Notes under the pieces: model-generated
The model's database searches: none
Seen by the model: the letters and a program-made list of their open reading frames with translations, nothing else
What the model was told of the DNA's origin: nothing
Shown here: positions 1-6,475 of the stretch, one piece after another
Numbering within the stretch: position 1 is the stretch's first letter
How the letters are laid out: the number at the start of each line of letters is the position of its first letter
Position numbers and translations under genes: made by a program
Virus record (IMG/VR): IMGVR_UViG_3300042691_009022
Span: 1-25,917 of that record
Length of the DNA: 25,917 nucleotides
Direction: 5' to 3' (one strand)
Source of the DNA: a virus

Positions 1-27
1 TTTTTTTTTCTGATGGAGGCTTGAATC

Positions 28-513
28 ATGGAAACGGTGCAAATCGACATCTTCGCATTCGATGAATTGAGCGAGAGTGCCAAAGAAAAGGCCCGGGAAT
101 GGTGGCGCTCGGATTGTGACCCTCTGGCATGGAGCGATGAATCCCGATGCTCCATCGAGGCATTCTGCAACCATTTCGGCGTAACTCTCAAGGAGTGGGA
201 GGTCGGGCCTTACATGTGCCCCAGTTACACCACAAACGCGGAGAATCGGCACTTTAGAGGTTTGCGTCTGTCGCAAGTAGACCGTTACGCTATGCCTACT
301 GGTTATTGCCTGGACGCTACTCTATGGACCACTTTTTACGATGAATTTAAAAGAACCGGGGATGCAAAGGGCGCGTTTGATGCTGCACTCTGGGAGGCTT
401 TCAAGGCATGGCGCAACGATATGGAATGGCAGTTATCCGATGAATGCGTCGATGAACTGCTGATGGTCAATGGTTACCGATTCGAGGAATCGGGCAAATT
501 TTGGAGGGCTTGA
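28..513 (+). CDS. Phage hypothetical protein, 161 aa
   Basis: I do not recognise a functional domain. The protein is acidic and rich in Trp, Glu and Asp. It opens with a short beta-strand-like segment and an FDELSESAKEKAREWW stretch, a kind of N-terminus I recall from uncharacterised phage proteins. The start is supported by GGAGG at 15-19, nine bases before ATG. There is no signal peptide or membrane segment. The stop lies 3 bases before the next gene, so 28-1018 looks like one operon. Just upstream, TGA at 22-24 could be the stop of a gene cut by the window edge. Function is unknown; the reading frame itself is secure. Confidence 0.85.
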   Translation: METVQIDIFAFDELSESAKEKAREWWRSDCDPLAWSDESRCSIEAFCNHFGVTLKEWEVGPYMCPSYTTNAENRHFRGLRLSQVDRYAMPTGYCLDATLWTTFYDEFKRTGDAKGAFDAALWEAFKAWRNDMEWQLSDECVDELLMVNGYRFEESGKFWRA

Positions 514-516
514 ATT

Positions 517-792
517 ATGAATCTGCAAACCTTGCAAACCTTTATTCGATCTGGCGGCTGTGCTTGGCCCGGTGGCTACCAAATGGCGCTTTTGATGCGC
601 GATGGTGAAATCATAGACGCCCAGTCTGCCCGGGAGAATTATCGTTTGATCCGGGATGCCATGCGCCATCCCGGGATCGCGAGGGATTGGGAGCCGGTGG
701 ATGCTTTCATTCATTGGGAGGGAGAGCCGATAGTCTGCGCACATAGTGGCCGAGACATCCCGTCTGCCTATGGCATCCCGGAGGAGGCGTAA
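517..792 (+). CDS. Phage hypothetical protein, 91 aa
   Basis: Small soluble protein with no domain I can name. It begins MNLQTLQTFIRSGG and has an even spread of charged residues and several Trp residues. The ribosome binding site GGAGGG lies inside the last codons of the preceding gene, which suggests translational coupling. This leader closely resembles the leader of the gene at 28 (GGAGG, CTTGAAT, ATG in the same order). A longer minus-strand frame covers 433-855, but it crosses two well-spaced plus-strand genes with good ribosome sites, so I treat it as a shadow. Function unknown. Confidence 0.75.
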   Translation: MNLQTLQTFIRSGGCAWPGGYQMALLMRDGEIIDAQSARENYRLIRDAMRHPGIARDWEPVDAFIHWEGEPIVCAHSGRDIPSAYGIPEEA

Positions 793-794
793 AA

Positions 795-947
795 ATGATA
801 AACGATCTTGAATGGTGGAGCGAATCCCTCGGCCGCATCGCCGAGCTGGAGTCAATCAATCGCACTCAAGAGTGCGAAGCCGACATTCTCCGGGACGAAT
901 TAACCGTAGCCCAGTATGAGCGGGCTTACCTAAGAGAAGACGATTGA
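795..947 (+). CDS. Small acidic hypothetical protein, 50 aa
   Basis: A short frame starting MINDLEWWSESLGRIAELE and ending YLREDD. It is strongly acidic and predicted by eye to be mostly helical. The start lies 2 bases after the preceding stop, and GGAGG at 780-784 sits about 10 bases before ATG. Its stop overlaps the start of the next small gene (TGATG). Tight spacing in a run of coupled genes is the main support. No family recognised. Confidence 0.6.
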   Translation: MINDLEWWSESLGRIAELESINRTQECEADILRDELTVAQYERAYLREDD

Positions 948-1018
948 TGCTAGCCCTTATTGCGGCCCTAGTGGCCGCTGTCCTACTACCCGTGATCGTC
1001 TGGCTGCTTGACCTGTAA
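947..1018 (+). CDS. Single-pass membrane micropeptide, 23 aa
   Basis: ATG at 947 overlaps the stop of the preceding gene. The peptide is almost entirely hydrophobic: MLALIAALVAAVLLPV, followed by IVWLLDL. It could form one membrane helix and nothing else. Such micropeptides are common in phage early operons, but their roles are mostly unknown. Coupling to the upstream gene and the terminator immediately downstream support a real last cistron. Its size makes the call tentative. Confidence 0.45.
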   Translation: MLALIAALVAAVLLPVIVWLLDL

Positions 1019-1042
1019 GCCTGACTGGCCTTTCAACCCCCG

Positions 1043-1067
1043 AACCCGGCCCTTGTGCCGGGTTTTT
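1043..1067 (+). terminator. Rho-independent terminator of the first operon
   Basis: Inverted repeat AACCCGGC (1043-1050) and GCCGGGTT (1057-1064) with a 6-base loop, followed by a run of T. It starts 25 bases after the stop of the 23-aa frame and ends before the helix-turn-helix gene, so it closes the 28-1018 transcript. Confidence 0.85.
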
Positions 1068-1089
1068 CCGACCCCGGAGAATCTACCCT

Positions 1090-1386
1090 ATGTCTACACC
1101 CTCGAACCCTTTCGCCGACCTTATGGACCGTCTGAACATGGACGACATTCGTGCAGCTCAGTACCTAGGTGTACCCGTCTATACCCTGCGCAAATGGGTC
1201 AAAGGCGAGCGCACCCCCAATGCTGCGACCCTTCGCCTACTCGAAGTGCTGGGGTTGATTGAAGCCATCGCTCCCGCGATTCATGCGGCGCTTTTGCCCG
1301 GGGAAATTGAACATGTCAAAAAATCCGGATTGAAAAGGTCAACCGATTCACCCGGGAAATTGAACATGTCAAAAAATCCGGATTGA
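1090..1386 (+). CDS. Helix-turn-helix DNA-binding protein, 98 aa
   Basis: Residues about 15-60 form a compact helix-turn-helix of the XRE/YiaG kind: MDDIRAAQYLGVPVYTLRKW, then a KGERTPNAATLRLLEVL wing and helix. This predicts a small DNA-binding regulator. The start has GGAGAA about 10 bases upstream. The last 27 residues or so are encoded by the 53-bp tandem repeat. Because 53 is not a multiple of 3, the repeat copy number decides how the protein ends, so this C-terminus may be an accident of repeat expansion. It converges on the primase gene. Target and partner are unknown. Confidence 0.8.
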   Translation: MSTPSNPFADLMDRLNMDDIRAAQYLGVPVYTLRKWVKGERTPNAATLRLLEVLGLIEAIAPAIHAALLPGEIEHVKKSGLKRSTDSPGKLNMSKNPD

Positions 1387-1456
1387 AAAGGTCAACCGAT
1401 TCACCCGGGAAATTGAACATGTCAAAAAATCCGGATTGAAAAGGTCAACCGATTCA
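1298..1456 (+). repeat. 53-bp direct tandem repeat, three copies
   Basis: Copies at 1298-1350 (one mismatch at its left end), 1351-1403 and 1404-1456 are otherwise identical. Each unit carries three short palindromes: CCCGGG, ACATGT and AATCCGGATT. The array overlaps the 3' end of the helix-turn-helix gene and ends exactly at the stop codon of the minus-strand primase gene. Lying beside a primase-helicase gene, it could be an iteron-like origin or a protein-binding array. It could also be a recent slippage expansion. Confidence 0.95.
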
Positions 1457-3937
1457 CTCCATCGTCTTCGGGTCATAACCCCTAACCAGCTTGCGCGCTT
1501 TGCCCTGGGCATAGGCATAGCGGTAGATGTAGTCCGCGTGCCTTTGCTTGGCTTTGATCACGGCCTCACGGTGATCACGGAACATGGTAGCGATGCCTGG
1601 GTTGATGGCCCACACGATGTGGTGCTTGGTCATCTTCTCCTCGATCTGCATCACCCAGCCAGCTTTCTCAAGTGTGTACATGGCGTCAATGACTAACTGG
1701 TCTTTCTGCCACTCGTTCTTACCATCGAGCTGCCTGCGGGCAGAGCGCTTTAAGCTCCGCAGATCGACGGTCTGCACGTCACTGCTGACCTGAATAATGT
1801 AGTCGGTCATCCACTGGTCGAACGAGTCGTCCAGCACCCCGGCCAACTCGCCCAAGGCGTAGCGGAACGCAGGGATGATGTAAGCCTTGACCAGGTGCAC
1901 CACGCGATGCACGATGTCCGCGTCCACCTCGGGGCTAAACGGCTGCTCCATCAGGTGCATGAGCAGGATCAGACGGCCCGCTGTGCCCTCGAGTTTGCCG
2001 AAGGCGGTCATGTACTCGCTTGAGGAGTTCAGCAACCGCTCGTCACGTTTGGCAAGTTCGTACCAGGCTTGGAACTCACGATAAGCGATGTACGCATCGG
2101 GGGACAGTTGATAGGTCTGTGGGGGCAGGGCATAGATCAGGCGCAGCGTGTTCTCCCATGCCCGGCTACTCGTCATGTACTCGGGCACTGGGTAACCCAG
2201 GCGCGTCTTGCTGCCCCGTAGGATCGCTGGTATGAACCGCTGCAACAGACCATCCGCTGCGAGAGAGGCCAAGTTTTGCTTAAACACTTGGGGCTGGATG
2301 TTACCGTAGATGCTCACAGCCAAGTTCTCGCAATGGATCGAGCCAGCACCCACGCGGTCCATCTCGTAGTGTTCTGACTCGTAGCTGACAACCCATGCCG
2401 AGCGGTCTTCACCACTCTGTTTGTCGGTGATCTTCCTGATCCATGAGTTCATCTCGTCGAGATGGCACAGCAAGCCCCGTGGACGCTCCGCAGCCGACCG
2501 CACCAGCTTCTGACTTGTGATGTCCGAGACCGTGATCTTCAGCGGCACAGGCTGCGGGGGCATCTCGGGCACTGCTGGAGGCTGGCCTCCGAGCAAAGCA
2601 TCGGGCGAGGCTGAGAAGTCAAGAAACGCCTTCTTGGCACTGGCGTAAGCCGCCTCCTTACCCTCCCAATTGAGCAGTTCTTTCTGATACCGTGGCCGGT
2701 CCTCAGCCTCGATATCCTTGAGCGGGGACAGCATGGGCCTCGAGCCTGGTGACTTCTTGTCCGCTGGATCGCCCAAGGTCATGAGCCAGAGCACCGGGGG
2801 CACTTTGAACCCAGGCATGAGTTCGAGTCTGATGCGGGCGTCAACGACTCCGCAGACAGCGCTCAACCCAGCGAACAAAGGGACCAAAGGGTCGCACCCT
2901 ACGCTGTCGGAAATCTCCAGCGCCCGTGTTTGCAGGATGGAAGGCCATACGCTCATATCCATGTCCGGCGGTGGTGGGCGCAGGCCCTGAAGCACGTCCA
3001 CGGGGGCCATCGGCGAGGTGCCCACCTTGCTGAACAAGGCTGCTGCATCGGGCGTGGGCCGTTGCCAGCCGTGTTGCTTGGCAATGTGAAAGAGCGTGCC
3101 CAGCTTAACCGCTGTGGCCTTGTCGGCTTTGAAGCTGGCCCACTGGTTGGCGATGCCGCGCTCGCCCGGGTATTTGCTGCCTGACTGCGCCGACCACTCG
3201 TTCCACAGGCTTAAAGCCTGGTCAAGCTGATCGGTCTGGGTGCCTGCCCAGTGCAGCGCCATGCCTGCGTTGATCCACTCCTCGCGGGAGCAGTCAGCCG
3301 GGATGGCCTCGAGGGCTTGACGGATCTCCTCCCATGACGCATCGACCGTGCCGTCGGTGGTGATGGTGCGTTCCTTGTCCTGCGCCAGCAGATTCTCCCA
3401 GATGTCGAGCAGTTGCTGCGGGATCGTGGGCAGGCGCGTCCAATGACCCAGGCCACCCCACTGGTAAGGCTGACGGGTGTCAGGGTGGATGCTTGGGGGC
3501 AGCACGTCTTGCACCGTCAGCCCGTTGGCCGTGGCGCAGCGTAGCTCATAAGCGGTTTCACCGTTGACAAGCACCTTCTTCGAGGGTAGCACAAGACCAA
3601 AAGGCATCGTGTAGAGCAGCTTGCCATGGCCCGGGCGTCCGCTGTTGATCACCACCGAGTCGGGGGCGTTGTAGAGCGCCTGGAGATCGAGGCCTTGGGC
3701 GACAGTGGCGTCCCAGTTGTCGATGTCGAACGCCATCGTGCCGCTGTACGCATGGGCCAGCCCGATGCCGAACCCGGGCGGCAGGTCAGTCTGTGATCGC
3801 AGGGTTGCTTCTCGCTGGTTCCAGCCTGCGGTGCGTGGCCCCTTGGTGCCCGCAGGGATGGGCACGAGGCTCCAGCCGTGCCGGATGTAGGCATCGACGG
3901 AAGCGGGGTGGGATTGCACGGTCTGAACGGCTGTCAT
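1454..3937 (-). CDS. Bifunctional primase-polymerase / DUF3987 helicase, 827 aa
   Basis: Probable replicative primase-helicase. Residues about 10-180 resemble the prim-pol (AEP) domain: an acidic metal-binding pair in AFDIDNWD (D71, D73) and the basic SGRPGHGK segment (99-106). Residues about 203-275 match a PriCT-2 primase C-terminal domain (EEWINAGMALHW, then GERGIANQWASF). The rest fits DUF3987, with a Walker-A-like loop GDPADKKSPG (389-398) and an acidic HLDEMNSW segment (DE at 494-495). I chose the ATG at 3937 because GAGGT precedes it; the frame could extend upstream to 4012. It is the only replication gene on the minus strand, away from the polymerase block at 4.1-12.8 kb. Confidence 0.9.
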   Translation of the reverse strand: MTAVQTVQSHPASVDAYIRHGWSLVPIPAGTKGPRTAGWNQREATLRSQTDLPPGFGIGLAHAYSGTMAFDIDNWDATVAQGLDLQALYNAPDSVVINSGRPGHGKLLYTMPFGLVLPSKKVLVNGETAYELRCATANGLTVQDVLPPSIHPDTRQPYQWGGLGHWTRLPTIPQQLLDIWENLLAQDKERTITTDGTVDASWEEIRQALEAIPADCSREEWINAGMALHWAGTQTDQLDQALSLWNEWSAQSGSKYPGERGIANQWASFKADKATAVKLGTLFHIAKQHGWQRPTPDAAALFSKVGTSPMAPVDVLQGLRPPPPDMDMSVWPSILQTRALEISDSVGCDPLVPLFAGLSAVCGVVDARIRLELMPGFKVPPVLWLMTLGDPADKKSPGSRPMLSPLKDIEAEDRPRYQKELLNWEGKEAAYASAKKAFLDFSASPDALLGGQPPAVPEMPPQPVPLKITVSDITSQKLVRSAAERPRGLLCHLDEMNSWIRKITDKQSGEDRSAWVVSYESEHYEMDRVGAGSIHCENLAVSIYGNIQPQVFKQNLASLAADGLLQRFIPAILRGSKTRLGYPVPEYMTSSRAWENTLRLIYALPPQTYQLSPDAYIAYREFQAWYELAKRDERLLNSSSEYMTAFGKLEGTAGRLILLMHLMEQPFSPEVDADIVHRVVHLVKAYIIPAFRYALGELAGVLDDSFDQWMTDYIIQVSSDVQTVDLRSLKRSARRQLDGKNEWQKDQLVIDAMYTLEKAGWVMQIEEKMTKHHIVWAINPGIATMFRDHREAVIKAKQRHADYIYRYAYAQGKARKLVRGYDPKTME

Positions 3938-3997
3938 ACACTTACCTCGCTGGTGATTGCAGTTGTCAGCATGGAAGTCTTCTTGGTGAAGTTGGTG

Positions 3998-4030
3998 CCC
4001 CGGGGTTCGCAAAACCCCGGGGTTTTTCTT
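3998..4030 (+). terminator. Strong plus-strand intrinsic terminator
   Basis: A 10-bp perfect stem, CCCCGGGGTT (3998-4007) with AACCCCGGGG (4013-4022), and a 5-base loop, followed by TTTTTCTTTT. Polarity is plus, since the minus strand has no T-run after the stem. No plus-strand gene lies directly upstream. It would therefore stop antisense read-through across the primase gene and insulate the 4122 operon. Confidence 0.8.
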
Positions 4031-4065
4031 TTCCGCATCATTTTTTCGCGCTCCTTAAAAATCTG

Positions 4066-4095
4066 TTGTGCAGTGTACAGTCATTGTGCTACAGT
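4066..4095 (+). promoter_or_regulatory. Candidate promoter and operator of the replication operon
   Basis: TTGTGC at 4066-4071 and TACAGT at 4090-4095 are separated by 18 bases. The -10 is preceded by TG, giving an extended -10 (TGCTACAGT). Two similar blocks, GTGTACAGTC and GTGCTACAGTC, sit side by side and could be binding sites for the ribbon-helix-helix protein encoded immediately downstream. It lies between a terminator and the first gene of the operon, where a promoter is expected. Confidence 0.5.
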
Positions 4096-4121
4096 CGCAA
4101 CATCGAATGAGGAGATCAGCG

Positions 4122-4325
4122 ATGACCACACCCAGACCCAAATCAGCGTACCTGACCGTGCGAGTCACGGCTCAGATGCGCTCCAAGTTTCACGCCAAGG
4201 CACAGAAGTACGGTGTACCGTCCGATGTGCTGCGTGAATTTATCGAGGCGTTTCTTGATGACCGCCTCGTCATCCGTCCCCCTGTAACTCGTGAGAAGGA
4301 GAGCCTGTATGTCATTGGAAAATAA
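4122..4325 (+). CDS. Ribbon-helix-helix transcriptional regulator, 67 aa
   Basis: The sequence KSAYLTVRVTAQMRSKF, followed by a helix and VPSDVLREFIEAFL, fits the Arc/MetJ-type ribbon-helix-helix fold: one beta strand (about residues 8-14) that pairs in a dimer and inserts in the major groove, then two helices. I chose ATG 4122 over an upstream in-frame start because GAGGAG lies 8 bases before it. As the first gene of the replication operon, next to a promoter with two similar direct blocks, it is likely an autoregulator. It overlaps the next start by 17 bases. Confidence 0.8.
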   Translation: MTTPRPKSAYLTVRVTAQMRSKFHAKAQKYGVPSDVLREFIEAFLDDRLVIRPPVTREKESLYVIGK

Positions 4326-4740
4326 GATTCAAGAGTTGACCGAGACCGTGAGCCGTTTGATTGACGCCCTGAACGCGCATCAAACTGCCACTGTAGCGCC
4401 AGCCGCCAACACTGTCACCATTACTGCCGCAGCCCCTGCGCCAGTGGTCGCACCCGCACCTGTAGCTGCACCAGTGGTGGCTGCTCCCGCTGTTGTGATG
4501 CCCGCACCTCCGAGCTTCATGGCTCCCGCACCTGTGGCTGCACCTGCTGCCGCTGGCGCACCGTTCAGCGATGGCAAAGGCCTGATTGACTACGTAATGG
4601 GTGCCTACAAGGCGCTCGGTCAGCAAAAAGGTGCTCAGATTCAAGGCGTTCTGACTGGCTTGGGCTACCAGAATATCAACGACGTTAAACCCGAACACTA
4701 CGGCTCTCTGTTCGCCGGTGTTGAAGCACTGAAAGGTTAG
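4309..4740 (+). CDS. Coiled-coil / Ala-Pro linker protein, 143 aa
   Basis: Three parts are visible. Residues 1-25 form a helical segment (MSLENKIQELTETVSRL) able to form a coiled coil. Residues about 26-90 are a low-complexity Ala/Pro/Val linker of repeated AP and AAPV units. Residues about 92-143 form a compact C-terminal domain with GKGLIDYVMGAYKALG. The design suggests an oligomerising N-terminus tethered flexibly to a binding domain. No named family comes to mind. The start has GAAGGAGAG upstream and lies within the regulator gene, so translation is probably coupled. Confidence 0.75.
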   Translation: MSLENKIQELTETVSRLIDALNAHQTATVAPAANTVTITAAAPAPVVAPAPVAAPVVAAPAVVMPAPPSFMAPAPVAAPAAAGAPFSDGKGLIDYVMGAYKALGQQKGAQIQGVLTGLGYQNINDVKPEHYGSLFAGVEALKG

Positions 4741-4742
4741 TC

Positions 4743-4991
4743 ATGACGATCAAAATTGAAAAAGACATTCCTCTTCCCATTTGCGCAACCCACAAGCGCC
4801 GCACCACTGAGAAGTACCCCGAACTCAGCCAGCTTGAAGTGAGCGAGTCCTTCACTGTGACCATCGGTGCCCCTGCACTGTCCCGTCACACCCGCCGCGT
4901 TGCCAAAGACACAGGGCGCAAGTTCGTCGTGCGCCCTGTGCTCAACAGCGTAGGTGAAGATGTCGGCGCTCGTGTGTGGAGGGTGGCGTGA
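4743..4991 (+). CDS. Phage hypothetical protein, 82 aa
   Basis: Small basic protein starting MTIKIEKDIPLP with a short conserved-looking core RHTRRVAKDTGRKFVVR. That core, between predicted strands, suggests a small alpha-beta fold, perhaps nucleic-acid binding, but I cannot assign it. It starts 2 bases after the previous stop and its TGA overlaps the GTG start of the DUF2800 gene. Position in a replication operon is the only hint of role. A minus-strand frame over the same bases is a shadow. Confidence 0.75.
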   Translation: MTIKIEKDIPLPICATHKRRTTEKYPELSQLEVSESFTVTIGAPALSRHTRRVAKDTGRKFVVRPVLNSVGEDVGARVWRVA

Positions 4992-6283
4992 GTGCTCACG
5001 CCCAACTGTCGCCCTCCAAACGGCACCGCTGGGCCTTGTGCCCGGGCAGTATCCGTGAGGAGGCAAAGTACCCCGACACCGGCAGCGGCCCCGCTGCTGT
5101 CGATGGCACACACTCGCACACGCTGCTGGAGCACTGCATCGAGAACGGCTTGTCTGACCCGATGGATCAAGTGGGTGAAGTGTTCGCTGATGATGACGGT
5201 GAGTTTAAGGTTGACCAAGACCGCGCTGCACGGGTCAAAATCGCTGTGGACTACATCCGTGAGCGTTCGATGAATGGTTTGCTGCCGGTCATTGCTGAGG
5301 AGCGTGTGGACCCCAAGCATCTACTGGGTCGTGACGATCTCAGCGGCACCGTGGACTGTCAGATTATCGGCCCTGATTGGATCGAGATCATCGACTACAA
5401 GGACGGCATGGGTGTGGTGAGCGCTGAGGGCAACATGCAGCTTGAGCAGTATGCCTGTGGTGTCCTGGCAGGCTACAGGCTGCCCGTCAACGGCGACTAT
5501 CCGGTCAAGACGATCCGCATGACCATCATCCAGCCCAAGCTGGCGCTCAAGGGCATGAAGCCAATCACATCGCATGAGGTTTCTGTGCGTGACTTGTTGG
5601 CGAACATGGGTACACTAGTTGCTCAAGCTGCGGCAACTGACAACCCAGACGCGCCGCTTGTCCCGGGCGAAAGTCAATGTAAATTCTGCCGCGCCAAAGG
5701 CTCCTGCGCCGCGCTGGCAGGTAACGTAATGAAGGAGGTAGGAATCATGTTCCAACCAGTCGTAAGTCAAACACTCGATGTCGCGCAGCAATCTGCTGAC
5801 AAAGACCCGGCAACCATGGACGATCAGCAGATCCGTCAGATCATGGAAGCCGCACCCCTGATGCGCCAGCTCCTCGAAGCCGTCGAGAAGGAAGCCCTTC
5901 GCCGTCTGGAGGCAGGCACCCCGATCCCTGGCCTGAAACTGGTTCATGGTCGTGGCTCTCGTGTCTGGTCACTCGGTGAAGACGAGATGGCCGAGAAGCT
6001 CATCAAGATGGGCATCCCCAAGTCGGCGGTCTACGAGATCAAACTCGTCACCCCTGCCAAGGCTGAGAAGCTGACGTGGGAAAAGCGTGACGGCACCAAG
6101 GTGCAACTGACTGACCGGCAACTCAAGCGCATGGAGCAAGAGTACGTCACCAAACTGGCCGGTAAGCTCACAGTCGCCCCTGAATCTGACAGCCGCCCCG
6201 CTGTCATCACCAACGCTGCACCCATGTTCAGCGCAGTCGAGGTAGCACCCGCTGCCGAATCCCTGCCCTCGTGGCTTTCTTAA
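4988..6283 (+). CDS. DUF2800 family PD-(D/E)XK nuclease, Cas4/AddB-like, 431 aa
   Basis: Matches DUF2800, a phage member of the PD-(D/E)XK nuclease superfamily. The catalytic core is GTVD (D123), then WIEIIDYKDG (E133, D136, K138). Four cysteines, C18 and C231-x2-C234-x5-C240, have the layout of the Fe-S cluster in Cas4 and AddB (C-xn-C-x2-C-x5-C). That predicts a cluster-stabilised DNA exonuclease acting on replication or recombination ends. The GTG at 4988 is preferred over GTG 4976 because GGAGGG lies 4 bases before it and it overlaps the upstream stop as GTGA. It neighbours DUF2815 and polymerase genes, an association known from other phages. Confidence 0.88.
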   Translation: MSAHAQLSPSKRHRWALCPGSIREEAKYPDTGSGPAAVDGTHSHTLLEHCIENGLSDPMDQVGEVFADDDGEFKVDQDRAARVKIAVDYIRERSMNGLLPVIAEERVDPKHLLGRDDLSGTVDCQIIGPDWIEIIDYKDGMGVVSAEGNMQLEQYACGVLAGYRLPVNGDYPVKTIRMTIIQPKLALKGMKPITSHEVSVRDLLANMGTLVAQAAATDNPDAPLVPGESQCKFCRAKGSCAALAGNVMKEVGIMFQPVVSQTLDVAQQSADKDPATMDDQQIRQIMEAAPLMRQLLEAVEKEALRRLEAGTPIPGLKLVHGRGSRVWSLGEDEMAEKLIKMGIPKSAVYEIKLVTPAKAEKLTWEKRDGTKVQLTDRQLKRMEQEYVTKLAGKLTVAPESDSRPAVITNAAPMFSAVEVAPAAESLPSWLS

Positions 6284-6298
6284 ACTGGAGTAACTGTA

Positions 6299-6463
6299 AT
6301 GTCCGCACCACCGATCCCTATCAGGCCACCACCGATCCCTATCAGGCCACCACCGATCCCTATCAGGCCATGCGTTGTTTGTCAAAAACCAACGAACGAA
6401 ACTCAATCAATTATTGGGGTATCCCATTACCAATGTTTTGTGAATTTCCGTTTCAATATCTAA
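6299..6463 (+). CDS. 54-aa protein with PPIPIRP repeats and CxxC motif
   Basis: A short frame with a good ribosome site (GGAG 12 bases upstream of ATG), whose TAA stop directly abuts the ribosome site of the DUF2815 gene. The N-terminus holds three in-frame repeats of PPIPIRP from a 21-bp tandem repeat. The C-terminus reads CVVCQKPTNE, then GVSHYQCFVNFRF. The CxxC plus later H and C could bind zinc. Its leader and first codons (GGAGTAACTGTAATGTCC) are identical to those of DUF2815, so it arose by, or shares, a duplicated initiation region. It fills an otherwise unexplained gap. Function unknown. Confidence 0.6.
   Translation: MSAPPIPIRPPPIPIRPPPIPIRPCVVCQKPTNETQSIIGVSHYQCFVNFRFNI
6308..6370 (+). 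repeat. 21-bp tandem repeat, three exact copies
   Basis: Units at 6308-6328, 6329-6349 and 6350-6370 are identical (CCACCGATCCCTATCAGG plus CCA). The length is a multiple of 3, so it adds the heptapeptide PPIPIRP to the 54-aa frame without shifting it. Confidence 0.95.
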
Positions 6464-6475
6464 GGAGTAACTGTA

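Noticed and set aside
433-855. 140-codon minus-strand frame
   Set aside because: Covers the junction of two well-spaced plus-strand genes with good ribosome sites; no recognisable protein features.
1298-1456. CRISPR array
   Set aside because: Units are directly adjacent with no variable spacers and include coding sequence.
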